Shown: positions 17,770-28,927, counted from the stretch's first letter. The stretch is DNA of 64,000 bases from VAZQ01 sp963817015 (GCA_963817015.1 CAWFMV010000010.1:434001-498000), one strand, 5' to 3'. The notes: generated from the letters alone by a model not told the origin. Made by a program: numbers and translations.

Positions 17770-18697
17770 TCACCGTCCACTTCGCGATGACGCCGGACGC
17801 GTGACGAGATAGATGCCGAGCGCGACCGGCACGATGCCGATCAGGTCGGTCAGCGCGACCTGCTCGCCGAGCAGAAGCCAGCCGAACAGCATGCCAAGCG
17901 GCGGCATCATGAAGTGATAGGAGCTCGCCGCGGTCGCGCCCGACACGTTGAGCAGGTGGAACCAAAGGAGATAGGCGAAGACCGAGACGAACAGCGCCAG
18001 ATAGGCGAGCGACGCAACGAGACGCCAGCTCGGCACGATGTCGCCGACATTCTCGAACGCGAAGGCGAACGGCAGCGTCGCAAGACCAGCCGTGAGGCTT
18101 TGCACGCCGTTGCCGACCCAGAGCCCGCCCGTCGGCGCGAGCTTCTTGAACAGGATGGTGCCGGCGACCAGCGAGACCAGCGCCGCGAGCAGCAACGCGA
18201 TGCCGACGGGATGGTCGACCCCGCCCGCCATCCGGCTTTCCACCACGAAGGCGACGCCGCCGAGGCCGAGCAGCAGGCCGATCGCCTTGCGCCATGTCAT
18301 GCGCTCGTCGAGGAATGCCGCCGCCAGCACGGCCGTCAGCACCGGATTGGCGCTGATGACGAGCGCCGCGAGCCCGGACGAGATGCTGCGGATGCCGACA
18401 TAGCTGAGCCCCAGGTAGACGGCCTGGTTGGCGATCCCGAGCAGCGCAAAGAGCAGGAGCATCGCGGCGGCTGAGCCTGAGCGGCACGCCGAAGAGAGCC
18501 GCGGCGCCGAGCATGACCACGCCGGCGAGCAGGAACCGCGCCGTGAGCACGATGAGCGGCGGACAATCCGCAATCGCGAGCTTGGCGACGGAAAAGGCCG
18601 ACGCCCAGAGCAGGCAGAATGCCGCCACCATGACGGGCAGCGGCAATCGCAGCGACGGGGTTGCGGGCGGCGAAACGGCGATGTTTGCGGTGCGCAT
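17770..18697 (-). CDS. DMT-superfamily (EamA) transporter, frameshifted
   Basis: An integral membrane exporter of about 308 residues with two EamA repeats of five helices each. The N-terminal part reads VMVAAFCLLWASAFSVAKLA and LIVLTARFLLAGVVMLGAAA. In another frame follow YVGIRSISSGLAALVISANP, AAFLDERMTWRKAIGLLLG, and late SSYHFMMPPLGMLFGWLLLG EQ. The halves join near 18465 by loss of one C (SRRDALLLFALLGIAN). It is divergent from a LysR gene across a 100-base gap, so LysR control is likely. Solute unknown; EamA proteins commonly export amino acids or metabolites. Confidence 0.82.
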
Positions 18698-18739
18698 GGG
18701 TCAAAATCCTTTCTGCGACCCAGATAGGCTTGCGCGTTG

Positions 18740-18758
18740 TCATTTGGAAATTAAATGA
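18740..18758. promoter_or_regulatory. Inverted repeat in the LysR/EamA divergent promoter region
   Basis: TCATTT and AAATGA form perfect 6-base arms around GGAAATT, an AT-rich dyad in the 100-base region between the divergent transporter and LysR starts. It fits a LysR-type box (T-N11-A inside a dyad), but no experimental pattern is known to me for this regulator. Confidence 0.35.
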
Positions 18759-18797
18759 TAAAATCATATCCAGTGGAAATATGAATAGGTGCACGCC

Positions 18798-19665
18798 ATG
18801 CTCGACCTCGACCTTCTCCGCAGCTTCGTTTCGGTCGTCGATACCGGCGGCTTCACCCGCGCGGGCGAGCGCGTCCACCGCACGCAATCGACGGTGAGCC
18901 AGCAGATCAAGCGGCTGGAAGAGAGCCTGGGCTATCCGCTGCTGCATCGCGACGGCAAGCAGGCCACGCCGACCGAGCAGGGCGAGCGGCTGGTGTCCTA
19001 CGCGCGGCGGACTGCTCGCGCTGGAACAGGAGGCGCGCGATGTGGTGGCGCGGCCGGACAGCGAAGGCGTCGTGCGGCTCGGCCTGCCGGAGGATTTCGC
19101 GGCCTATCGGCTGACCGAGCTGTTGTCGGACTTCGCCCGCTCACGCCCGGGTCTGCGGCTCGACGTGCGCTGCGGGCTGAGCGTGCAGTCGCGCCGCGCG
19201 ATCGAGCGCGGCGAGCTCGACCTTGCGCTGTACAAGCGCGACGCCGGCGAGAGCGGCGGGATCGCGGCCTGGCCCGAGCGCCTGCATTGGGTGACGAGCC
19301 GCAAGCATCCGATCAATTTCCGGCGCGATCCGCTGCCGCTGGTGATGTCCGAGCAGGGCTGCCTCTATCGCAATCGCATGATCCACGCCGCCGAAGCCGC
19401 CGGACGCGCCTGGCACATGGCTTATACGAGCCCTAGCCTCGCTGGCATCCAGGCCGCGGTCTCGGTCGGCATCGGCGTGAGCATTCTGCCCGAGGTCGCA
19501 ATCCTGCCGGAGCATCGCGTGCTCAAGACGAAGGATGGATTCCCGTCGATCACCAACACGGAGGTCGCGCTGGTCGCGGCTCCCAATGCAAGCCCCGCCA
19601 CGCGCCGCCTCGCCGAGCTGCTGCGCGAGTTCTGCTCGGCTGCCGATCCGCGCAAGCGGGCATGA
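18798..19665 (+). CDS. LysR-family transcriptional regulator, frameshifted
   Basis: About 288 residues. The winged helix runs LDLDLLRSFVSVVDTGGFTR, RTQSTVSQQIKRLEESLGYP and LLHRDGKQATPTEQGERL. The effector domain, in another frame, runs VRLGLPEDFAAYRLTELL to AVSVGIGVSILPEVAIL. Removing one A near 19008 restores SYARRLLALEQEARDVVARP. The sequence style (GQ/DxxLL N-terminus, ArgP/IciA-like spacing) suggests control of the divergent EamA exporter. The final stop codon lies inside a half copy of the palindromic intergenic repeat (CATGATC). Confidence 0.82.
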
Positions 19666-20024
19666 TCCTGCCGAAAAGGTTAAGCAAAGAATCGCCAAGT
19701 GCAGCACATCGAACCGGTTTGAATACCAGGAAACCCAGACCTTGCAGCGCCAACGCGAATATTGGTGGCCGCCCCTCATGCCGAGGTGAATTGTCTGGCA
19801 CCCACGCGCGAGTATAAAAAAATGTTTATTCATGAATATTTTTTCACGTGACCGGTATGCACAACGAACTTAGCTTCGATGGTGGCGACACAGGCCAGCT
19901 TTAGACTTGCCAACGATCTTGATGTGCATCGCCGCCTCTTCGGCTCAGGGAACATCTCTGCCACTTCTGCTTTGGTTCCGCGGGCAGGATCGCTTTCCCT
20001 CTGAGCTCACACGATAGACGCCCC
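19666..20024. other. Intergenic region upstream of mdtABC
   Basis: About 360 bases without a convincing gene. It starts with a degraded half of the genome's palindromic repeat (CATGATCctgCCGAAAA). An AT-rich tract near 19811-19846 contains the perfect 12-base palindrome TATTCATGAATA (19827-19838), a candidate operator or promoter element for the efflux operon. The remainder shows nothing I can name. Confidence 0.5.
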
Positions 20025-21267
20025 ATGCACGATCGCACGCCCACGGATCCTGAAATTCGGATATCGAGCCTTCCGCCAGTCAAGGCGCGGCCTTCGCGAT
20101 TTCGAAAGGTCATGGGAATCGGGCTCGTCCTTGCCATCGCGGCAACGCTGGCGTGGTGGATCCATCTTGGTCAAGGCCAGCGAACGCAGACCGGCAAAGG
20201 CAAGGGCGGCGGCATCCCGGCATCGGTCGCGGCCGCAATAGTTCAGAAGGGCGACGTCGACATCGCGCTCAACGCCCTCGGCACGGTCACGTCGCTTTCG
20301 ACGGTGACCGTCAAGGCGCAAGTCAGCGGTCAATTGATCAAGGTCGCCTTCCAGGAGGGTCAAACCGTCAAGCAAGGCGACCTGCTGGCGGAGATCGACC
20401 CTCGTCCGTTCGAGGCCACCGTCGCGCAGATGCAGGGGCAGTTGGACCGCGATCAGGCTTTGCTCTCCGGCGCGAAAGTCGACCTCGTACGCTACCGAGA
20501 AGCTCGCGACCACGCATGCAGTTCCGCAGCAGCAGCTCGACACGCAGGTGGCCCTGGTCAAACAGTACGAAGGCCAGGTGGCCGCCGACCAGGGCCAGCT
20601 CAACACCGCCAAGGTGAACCTCAGCTTCACCCGCATTCTCTCGCCATCAAACGGGCGCGCCGGACTTCGGCAGGTGGATCAGGGCAACTATGTGACGGCC
20701 AACGATCCCAACGGCATCGTCGTCGTCACCCAGATTCAACCGATCTCCGTGATCTTCACCGTCCCGGAAGACAACGTGCCCGCAATCCTCAAGCGCTTCC
20801 ATGGCGGCACCGAGCTGCCCGTCACCGTCTTCGATCGAAGCGGGACCAACCAGCTTGGCGCGGGCGTGCTGACGACGCTCGACAATCAGATCGACCAGAC
20901 GACCGGAACCGTGAAGCTGCGCGCGCAGTTTCCCAACACGGACGAGACCCTTTTTCCGAATCAATTTGTCAATGTCCGGCTGCTGGTCGATGTCATCCAC
21001 GATGCAGTCGTGATGCCGTCGAGCGCCGTCCAGCGTGGCGCGCCGGGCACATTTGTCTATCTCGTGAATCCCAACAATACCGTGTCCGTGCGTCCAGTGG
21101 AGCTTGGCCCGGTCGACGGCGAACGCGTGGTCGTGCGCAAGGGTCTCGCGCTGAACGATCGCGTGGTCGTCGATGGCGCCGACAAGCTGCGCGACGGGAT
21201 ACGGATCAATATTCGCGATGGCGGGGTGGCAAAAGCGAGTCCCGACAACTTGGAACAAGGTCAATGA
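20025..21267 (+). CDS. mdtA: RND efflux membrane-fusion (periplasmic adaptor) protein, MdtA-like, frameshifted
   Basis: About 413 residues. A short cytoplasmic leader and one TM anchor (IGLVLAIAATLAWWIHLG) precede the barrel-sandwich strands GTVTSLSTVTVKAQVSGQL and VAFQEGQTVKQGDLLAEIDP. A coiled-coil hairpin follows (VALVKQYEGQVAADQGQLNT), then FTRILSPSNGRAGLRQVDQG and a C-terminal beta domain ending with VVDGADKLRDGIRI. One extra C near 20497 (VRYEKLATTHAVPQQQLD) separates the two frames. Adaptors of this kind link the inner-membrane pump to an outer-membrane channel. Two RND pump genes follow, matching the MdtA-MdtB-MdtC order; no outer-membrane channel gene is present. Confidence 0.87.
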
Positions 21268-21330
21268 CGAGGACGGAACGACCTACGCACTGCTGACTAC
21301 GCCGTCCTCGCTCGAATTGAGGGAAAGCGG

Positions 21331-24300
21331 ATGAGCCCTTCGCGACCCTTCGTGTTGCGCCCCGTTGCCACATCGCTGCTGATGTTGGCAATCCTGTTGT
21401 CAGGCGTCATTGCGTTCCAGTTCCTGCCGCTGTCAGCGCTGCCCGAAGTCGACTATCCGACAATTCAGGTTCAGACCTTCTACCCGGGCGCGAGCCCGGA
21501 CGTGATGACCTCTTCGGTCACCGCACCGCTCGAGGTCCAGTTCGGCCAGATGCCGAATCTCAACCAGATGAGCTCCGTCAGCTCGGCTGGCGCCTCGGTG
21601 ATCACGCTCCAGTTCGATCTGAGCATCAACCTCGATATCGCCGAGCAGGAGGTGCAGGCCGCCATCAATGCGGCGGGCAACTTGCTGCCGTCGGACCTCC
21701 CCGCTCCGCCGATCTATGCCAAGGTCAATCCGGCCGATGCTCCGATCCTCACGCTCGCGCTGACGTCAAAGACACTTCCGCTGCCGCAGGTCGAGGATCT
21801 CGCCGACACGCGCCTGGCGCAAAAGATCTCGCAATTGCCGGGGGTCGGATTGGTGAGCATCAGCGGCGGCCAGCGACCCGCCGTTCGGGTCCAGGCCGAT
21901 ACGCGCAAGCTTGCCGCCTACGGCCTCAACATCGACGATCTGCGCATCACGCTCAACAACGCCAACGTCAATACGCCCAAGGGCAACTTCGATGGCCCAA
22001 CGCGCGCCTACACCATCAATGCAAACGATCAACTGCAGAGCGCCAGTGCCTACAAGAACCTTGTGATCGCATACAAGGGCGGCGCGCCGATACGGCTCAG
22101 CGACGTTGCCAACATCATCGACGGAACACAGAACACCAAGCTCGGCGCCTGGATGAATACTGTGCCGGCCGTGATCCTCAACATTCAACGCCAGCCCGGG
22201 GCGAACGTTATCGCTGTCACCGATCGCATCCGGCAGATGTTGCCGCAATTGGCGAGCGCCATGCCGGCTGCCGTCGATGTCGCCGTGCTCACCGACAGGA
22301 CGGTGACCATTCGCTCTTCCGTGCATGACGTCGAATTCGAGTTGATGCTGGCCGTGATCCTGGTCGTGCTGGTGATCTTTGTGTTCATCCGCAGCACACG
22401 CGCCACCCTCATCCCGAGCCTGTCGGTGCCGCTATCCCTCGTCGGCACCTTTGGGGCGATGTATCTGCTCGGCTTCAGCCTGAACAATCTATCGCTGATG
22501 GCACTGACGATCTCGGCAGGCTTCGTCGTCGACGACGCGATCGTGGTGATCGAGAACATCGCGCGCTACATCGAAGAGGGCCAATCGCCGCTGCAGGCCG
22601 CCTTGCGCGGCTCCGAGCAGGTTGGGTTCACCATCATCTCCCTGACCATTTCGCTGATTGCGGTGCTGATCCCGCTCCTGTTCATGGCCGATGTCGTCGG
22701 ACGGCTGTTTCGCGAGTTCGCGATCACCCTCTCTGTCACCATCCTGATTTCCGCCGTGGTGTCGCTGACCCTGGTGCCGATGGCCTGTGCGAAGCTCCTG
22801 CGGCCCGCTGCGGACGCACACGAGACCCGATTTCAGCGCCGCAGCCGCGAGTGGTTCGACAAGCTGATCGAGTTCGTACGGTCGCCTGCTCAGTTGGGTT
22901 CTCGACCGGCAGACTTTGACTCTGTGGGTCGCGGTCGCCACCCTGTTCCTGACCGTCGCGCTCTATGTGCTGATTCCGAAGGGCTTCTTTCCGGTGCAGG
23001 ACACCGGCCTCATCCAGGGCATTTCGGAGGCGCCGCAATCGATCTCGTACGCGGCCATGGCCGAACGCCAGGGCGAGTTGGCAAAGGTCGTCCTCAAGGA
23101 TCCCGACGTCGAAAGCCTGTCCTCGTTCATTGGTGTCGACGGCACCAATACGACGCTCAACAGCGGCCGTTTGCTGATCAATCTGAAGCCGCATGACCAG
23201 CGCAGCGCCGATGTCAGCCAGATCATTCGCCGCCTGAGTGCAGCAACCGAGCAGGTCCTCGGCATATCGCTCTATATGCAGCCGGTGCAGGATCTCACGA
23301 TCGACGATACCGTCAGCAAGACTCAGTACCAATTCGTGCTGCAGGACGCCAATCCGACAGAGCTTGCGGAATGGACGCCGAAGCTCGTGGAGAAGCTCCG
23401 CGAGCTACCCCAGCTTGCAGACGTGGCAAGCGATCTCGCGGCGCAAGGGCTTGTCGCCTACGTCGAGATCGACCGCGACACGGCCGGACGCTTCGGCATT
23501 ACGCCAGCCACAATCGACAACGCACTTTACGATGCCTTCGGCCAGCGCATCGTGTCGACGATCTATACCAATACCAATCAGTATCGCGTCATTCTTGAAG
23601 CGGATCCCAAGCTGCAGACCTCACTGCAGTCGCTCAATTCGATCTATCTGCAATCTGCAACGGGTAGCGGCCAGGTCCCGCTCTCGGTGATCGCGCGCGT
23701 TCGCGAGCAGGTGGCGCCGCTGCAGATCGATCATCTCGGCCAGTTTCCGGCCGCCATTGTCTCATTCAACCTCGCGCCCGGGTCATCGCTCGGCGAGGCG
23801 ATCACCGCAATCAAGGACGCGCAGGGCGAGATTGGACTACCTCGGAGCGTGATCACGAGCTTCCTGGGCGCCGCGCTCGCGTTTCAGTCTTCGCTCGGCA
23901 ATGAGCTGCTGCTGATCCTTGCCGCGATCGTCACCGTCTACATTGTTCTTGGCGTGCTATACGAGAGCTTCGTTCATCCGCTCACGATCCTCTCGACACT
24001 GCCGTCGGCCGGCATCGGCGCGCTGCTCGCGCTCATTGCGGCCCGCAACGATCTGACGGTCATCGCCATCATCGGCATCATTCTGCTGATCGGCATCGTC
24101 AAGAAGAACGCGATCATGATGATCGACTTCGCACTCGATGCCCAGCGCAACGAAGGCAAGAGCCCGCGTGAAGCCATTTTCCAGGCCTGCCTGTTGCGCT
24201 TCCGGCCAATCCTGATGACGACCATGGCGGCCGTGCTCGGCGCGCTGCCATTGATGCTGGGCACCGGGACTGGATCAGAGCTCCGGCATCCGCTCGGCAT

Positions 24301-24430
24301 CGCCATCGTTGGCGGCCTCCTGTTCAGCCAGGTGCTGACGCTGTTCACGACGCCGGTGATCTATCTCTGGTTCGATCGTCTGGCGGCCCGCTTTGCCGGG
24401 CGCGTTGACCCCGCACGGGAGAGCGCATGA
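21331..24430 (+). CDS. mdtB: RND multidrug efflux permease, MdtB-like, frameshifted
   Basis: About 1033 residues with the HAE1-RND plan: TM1 (RPVATSLLMLAILLSG), porter domain PSDLPAPPIYAKVNPADAPI, TM2-6 with the proton-relay pair in SAGFVVDDAIVVIENIAR, a second porter domain, and TM8-12 ending GSELRHPLGIAIVGGLLFSQ. A single extra G near 22878 splits it. Without that base it reads FYGRLLSWVLDRQTLTLWVA across the join. MdtB and MdtC form a heterotrimer in Enterobacteria with bile-salt and novobiocin export; that role is by analogy only. The stop overlaps the next start as ATGA (24427-24430). Confidence 0.88.
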
Positions 24431-27400
24431 GCCTCTCGACACCATTCATCCGTCGCCCGGTGGCGACGACCTTGCTCACACTCGGCGTCCTGGCCGCCGG
24501 CGCTGTCGCCTTCTTCCAATTGCCGGTGTCGCCGCTTCCCAAGGTTGATTACCCGACCATCTCGGTGCGCGCGCAGCTTCCCGGAGCGAGCCCGGACGTG
24601 GTGGCGACGAGCGTCGCGACACCCCTCGAGCGCCATCTCGGGCAGATCGCCGACGTCACCGAAATGACCTCTTCGAGCAGCGTCGGCGCTACCCGCATCA
24701 CGTTGCAGTTCGGGCTCAACCGCGACATCAACGGCGCAGCACGCGACGTGCAGGCGGCAATCAACGCGGCGCGTGCGGACCTCCCCTCGAGCCTGCGATC
24801 CAATCCGACCTATCGAAAGGTCAACCCTGCGGATGCCCCTATTCTCATCCTCGCGTTGACCTCAGACACCCTCAGCCGTGGCGACCTCTACGACTCGGCC
24901 TCGACCGTCCTGGCGCAAAAGCTGTCTCAGGTCGACGGCATCGGCGAGGTCACGGTCGGCGGCAGCTCGCTGCCGGCGGTACGCGTCGAGATCAATCCAC
25001 GCTCGCTCGCCAAATACGGGATCGGGCTCGAGGATGTGCGGGCAGCGCTCTCGGCCGCCAATGCGCATAGCCCGAAAGGCGCGATCGATGTCGGCAACAG
25101 TCGCTATCAGATTTACAGTAACGATCAGGCGACGGTTGCGGCCCAGTACCGATCGCTGGTGATCGCTTATCGCAACGAAGCCGCCGTTCGCCTTTCCGAT
25201 GTCGCCGAGGTCGTCGACTCGGTCGAGAACCTGCGGAATGCCGGCCTTGCCAACGGCAAGCCGTCTGTTCTCGTCATTCTCTATCGCCAGCCGGGCGCCA
25301 ATATCATCGAGACCGTCGACCGGATCACGGCGCTATTGCCCGATCTCCGAGCCTCGGTGTCGCCGGCAATCGACATTACCGTCGCGGTCGATCGGTCGAC
25401 CACGATCCGCGCCTCGTTGCAGGAAGTCGAGCGCACGCTTCTCATCGCCATTGTCCTGGTCATCGTCGTCGTATTCGTTTTTCTGCGCAACCCGCGCGCA
25501 GCCCTGGTGCCGGCGGTCGCAGTGCCGGTGTCACTGGTCGGCACCTTCGCCATCATGTACCTTCTGGGCTACAGCCTCGACAATTTGTCCCTCATGGCCC
25601 TCACGGTCGCGACCGGCTTCGTGGTCGACGATGCCATCGTGGTGCTGGAAAATATCTCGCGTCGTATCGAAGATGGCATGTCCAGCCTCGAGGCGGCGAT
25701 CAAAGGCGCCGGCGAGGTCGGATTTACAGTTCTGTCCATGAGCGTCTCGCTGGTCGCGGTGTTCATTCCAATCCTGCTCATGGGCGGCATCATCGGCCGC
25801 CTCTTCCGCGAGTTCGCGGTCACGCTCTCGATCGCCATCCTGCTGTCGCTCGCGGTATCGCTCGCAACCACGCCGATGATGTGCGCATTTGTGCTCAGGC
25901 AGCCGCAGCGCGAGGAGCACGGCCGCCTCTATCGGCTGAGCGAGCGCATTTTCTCCAGCATATTGCATGTCTATGAGCGCAGCCTCGCGTGGTCGCTGCG
26001 TCACCCGCGCACGATCCTGCTGATCCTCCTGGCCACGCTTTGTCTCAATGGCTACCTGTTCTCGATCGTTCAGAAGGGCTTTTTTCCGCAGCAGGACACT
26101 GGCCGGCTGACCGGAGGCATTCAGGCCGATCAGAGCATTTCGTTCCAGCTCATGCGCCAGAAGCTCACGCAGTTCGTTTCGATCGTGCAGAAGGATCCGG
26201 CCGTGGATCAGGTCGTGGGGTTCACCGGCGGCGGGCAGACCAATGGCGGGTTTGTGTTCGTGTCACTCAAGCCGCTGGCGGAGCGCAAGGTCAGCGCCGA
26301 CCAGGTGATCGCCAGATTGAGCCGCGAGCTGACGCAAGTGCCGGGCGCTTCGCTCTTCCTGCAGGCGGTGCAGGACATTCGTGTCGGCGGCAGGCAGAGC
26401 AACGCCCAGTATCAATACACTCTTCATGCCGACACGCTGTCCGACCTCAACGAATGGGCACCCAAAATCCTCGCCGCGTTGCAGCAGCTACCGGAGCTGA
26501 CCCAGGTCAATTCGGACCAGCAGAACAAAGGGCTGGAAACCGATCTGGTGATAGACCGCGACACCGCGGCGCGCCTTGGCATCACGGCAAGCCAGATCGA
26601 CAACACGCTCTATGATGCTTTCGGCCAGCGCCAGGTTTCGACGATCTACAGTGCGCGCAACCAGTACCATGTGATCATGGAGGTCGCGCCCCAATACTGG
26701 CAGGACCCGGAGACGCTCAAGGACGTCTTCGTCAGCACCTCCGGTGGCGCGGTCGGCGGCGTGCAGGGAACCAACGCGGTCGCCGGGACCGTCAAGGGAA
26801 CAGGCCAGACGTCAGCCACGGCGACGATCGCAGCTGACGCCGCGCGCAATCAGTCGAATAACGCGCTCGGCAATACCGGCCGCGGCGCGGTGTCGACCGG
26901 CTCCGCCGTCAGCGCCAGCGCCGAGAAGATGGTGCCGCTTTCCGCGTTCACCACCTTCGGGCCCGGCAGCACTCCGCTTGCCATCAATCATGACGGCTTG
27001 TTCGTGGCGACAACGATGTCCTTCAACCTCACGCCCGGCGCGTCTCTCAGCGACGCCGTGACTGCCGTCGCCAACGCGATGAACCGGATCGGCGTCCCGG
27101 CCACGATCCACGGCAACTTTCAGGGCACGGCGCAAGCCTACCAGCAGTCGATCGCCAACGAGCCCTACTTGATCGCGGCCGCTCTCATCGCCGTCTATAT
27201 CGTGCTTGGCATCCTCTACGAGAGCTACATCCATCCGATCACGATCCTGTCGACACTGCCGTCGGCGGGTGTCGGTGCGGTCCTGGCCTTGCTCGTGTTC
27301 CGTACGGAGTTCAGCATCATCGCTTTGATCGGGGTCATTCTCCTCATCGGCATCGTCAAGAAGAACGCGATCCTGATGATCGACTTTGCGCTCGACGCAG

Positions 27401-27717
27401 AGCGGCAGCGCGGCCTGTCATCGCGCGAAGCCATCTACCAGGCATGCCTGCTCAGGTTTCGGCCGATCATGATGACCACCATGGCCGCGTTGCTCGGTGC
27501 TATCCCGCTGGCAACGGCGCTCGGCGAAGGCTCGGAGCTGCGCCGTCCGCTCGGCATCGCGATCGTCGGCGGGCTGATCGTCAGCCAGATGCTGACGCTC
27601 TATACGACGCCGGTGATCTATCTCTATCTCGATCGTTTCAGCCTATGGTGCCGGCGCCGCTGGTCTTCGGGCCGTCCACCGATCACCGCCTCCAACCACC
27701 CCGTTACCGGCGAATGA
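24427..27717 (+). CDS. mdtC: RND multidrug efflux permease, MdtC-like, with extra periplasmic insert
   Basis: An intact 1096-residue RND pump. Landmarks: FIRRPVATTLLTLGVLAAG, PSSLRSNPTYRKVNPADAPI, the relay pair in GFVVDDAIVVLENISRRIED, and the closing ALGEGSELRRPLGIAIVGG. It is about 60 residues longer than typical MdtC because of a Gly/Ala/Ser/Thr-rich segment at about residues 765-838 (STSGGAVGGVQGTNAV onwards to SGSAVSASAEKMVPLS) in the second porter/docking loop. Beyond the insert the sequence resumes standard MdtC text (TMSFNLTPGASLSDAV). Translationally coupled to mdtB by ATGA overlap. Confidence 0.9.
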   Translation: MSLSTPFIRRPVATTLLTLGVLAAGAVAFFQLPVSPLPKVDYPTISVRAQLPGASPDVVATSVATPLERHLGQIADVTEMTSSSSVGATRITLQFGLNRDINGAARDVQAAINAARADLPSSLRSNPTYRKVNPADAPILILALTSDTLSRGDLYDSASTVLAQKLSQVDGIGEVTVGGSSLPAVRVEINPRSLAKYGIGLEDVRAALSAANAHSPKGAIDVGNSRYQIYSNDQATVAAQYRSLVIAYRNEAAVRLSDVAEVVDSVENLRNAGLANGKPSVLVILYRQPGANIIETVDRITALLPDLRASVSPAIDITVAVDRSTTIRASLQEVERTLLIAIVLVIVVVFVFLRNPRAALVPAVAVPVSLVGTFAIMYLLGYSLDNLSLMALTVATGFVVDDAIVVLENISRRIEDGMSSLEAAIKGAGEVGFTVLSMSVSLVAVFIPILLMGGIIGRLFREFAVTLSIAILLSLAVSLATTPMMCAFVLRQPQREEHGRLYRLSERIFSSILHVYERSLAWSLRHPRTILLILLATLCLNGYLFSIVQKGFFPQQDTGRLTGGIQADQSISFQLMRQKLTQFVSIVQKDPAVDQVVGFTGGGQTNGGFVFVSLKPLAERKVSADQVIARLSRELTQVPGASLFLQAVQDIRVGGRQSNAQYQYTLHADTLSDLNEWAPKILAALQQLPELTQVNSDQQNKGLETDLVIDRDTAARLGITASQIDNTLYDAFGQRQVSTIYSARNQYHVIMEVAPQYWQDPETLKDVFVSTSGGAVGGVQGTNAVAGTVKGTGQTSATATIAADAARNQSNNALGNTGRGAVSTGSAVSASAEKMVPLSAFTTFGPGSTPLAINHDGLFVATTMSFNLTPGASLSDAVTAVANAMNRIGVPATIHGNFQGTAQAYQQSIANEPYLIAAALIAVYIVLGILYESYIHPITILSTLPSAGVGAVLALLVFRTEFSIIALIGVILLIGIVKKNAILMIDFALDAERQRGLSSREAIYQACLLRFRPIMMTTMAALLGAIPLATALGEGSELRRPLGIAIVGGLIVSQMLTLYTTPVIYLYLDRFSLWCRRRWSSGRPPITASNHPVTGE

Positions 27718-27871
27718 GGCCGACGCCTTGGTGGCAACCCCCACGCTGCACAGGCGTGCGGCTCCGCACCTCCGATGCATCCAACGATCCCTCGACAACA
27801 GCGTGTTGAACGGGCGAATATGATGCCATGCCGCCGCCGCGCGGCAGCTTTACACAACAGGGAGGAACTTC

Positions 27872-28372
27872 ATGTCGAAAATCCATCGTCTCGCCGGCGT
27901 ATCGCTGGCAGCAGCGCTGGCCTGCGGGCTCGCCACCTCGGCGAACGCGCAGCTGCTGCAGCACAAGGATCTCTCGAGCGCCATCGCGACCACGATCGCG
28001 CTCACCGCGGTCGAAGCCTGCAAGCAGGCGGGCTACAACGTCTCCGTACACGTGGTCGGCCGCAACGGCGAAGTGCTGGTGGGGCTGCGCCATCACGCCG
28101 CCGGGGTCAACACGTTCGAAAATTCCTGGAAAAAGGCCTACACGTCACGCACGTTCCGCGTCGCTTCTGGCAAGTTCGCCGAGAACGTCGGCCAGAACCC
28201 AGTGGCGGGACAGCTCTTCCTCGCCAATATCACGGCCGCGCGCGGTGCGCTGCCGATCATGATTGGCGAAGAAACGATCGGCGCGGTCGGCGTCTCTGGC
28301 GCTCCGGGCGGCGACAAGGATGAGGTCTGCGCACAGGCCGGCATCGACAAGGTCAAGGACCAGCTCCGCTAG
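27872..28372 (+). CDS. GlcG/HbpS family exported protein (copy 1)
   Basis: A 166-residue protein with a Sec signal (ALACGLATSANA at 15-26) and one GlcG/HbpS domain: SSAIATTIALTAVEACKQAG, YNVSVHVVGRNGEVLVGLRH, SRTFRVASGKFAEN and the end motif GAVGVSGAPGGDKDE. Relatives bind heme or small metabolites in the periplasm. GGAGG precedes the ATG. It lies 154 bases after mdtC and 63 bases before a clear paralogue, a tandem duplication. A link with the RND pump is possible but unproven. Confidence 0.85.
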   Translation: MSKIHRLAGVSLAAALACGLATSANAQLLQHKDLSSAIATTIALTAVEACKQAGYNVSVHVVGRNGEVLVGLRHHAAGVNTFENSWKKAYTSRTFRVASGKFAENVGQNPVAGQLFLANITAARGALPIMIGEETIGAVGVSGAPGGDKDEVCAQAGIDKVKDQLR

Positions 28373-28435
28373 TCCGCCTTCCCTCACCGCAAACCATTTT
28401 CCGCCGGCTCAATGGCTGGCACAAGGAGATCCATC

Positions 28436-28927
28436 ATGATCAAGACCACAATCGGCGCTGCTACGCTTGCGTTGGCCTGCAGCTTTGCCATCGGCGCCAA
28501 TGCACAGCTCGTCACCATCAAGCAACTCTCACTGCCGATTGCCGCCAGCATTGCCACGACGGCGATGGAAACCTGCAAGGCGCAGGGCTACAACGTGTCA
28601 GTGCACATCATCGGCAATATGGGCGAAGTGCTGGTGGCGTTGCGCGGCGACAATACCGGCCCGCACACCATGGAGAACTCGATGCGCAAGGCCTTGACCT
28701 CGCGCGGCACCCGTCTGCCCTCGGGCGAGTTCGCCGAGAACGTTTCCAAGACACCCAATGCCGGCGCGCTCCGGCTTGGCAACATGATCCCGGCGCGCGG
28801 CGCGCTGCCGATCAAGGCCGGCCAGGAAACGATCGGCGCCGTCGGCGTTTCCGGCGCGCCGGGCGGCGACAAGGACGAGGCATGCGCCAAGGCCGGCATC
28901 GACAAGGTCGCCGATCAGCTCAAATAG
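28436..28927 (+). CDS. GlcG/HbpS family exported protein (copy 2)
   Basis: A 163-residue paralogue of the preceding gene: signal peptide at 1-23 (FAIGANAQL), then QGYNVSVHIIGNMGEVLVAL, SRGTRLPSGEFAENVSK, GALRLGNMIPARGALPI and the shared closing GAVGVSGAPGGDKDEACAKA. AAGGAG lies 8 bases before ATG 28436, which decides the start over the longer reading from 28412. A hairpin at 28971-28994 follows, so the pair probably ends a transcript. Confidence 0.86.
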   Translation: MIKTTIGAATLALACSFAIGANAQLVTIKQLSLPIAASIATTAMETCKAQGYNVSVHIIGNMGEVLVALRGDNTGPHTMENSMRKALTSRGTRLPSGEFAENVSKTPNAGALRLGNMIPARGALPIKAGQETIGAVGVSGAPGGDKDEACAKAGIDKVADQLK

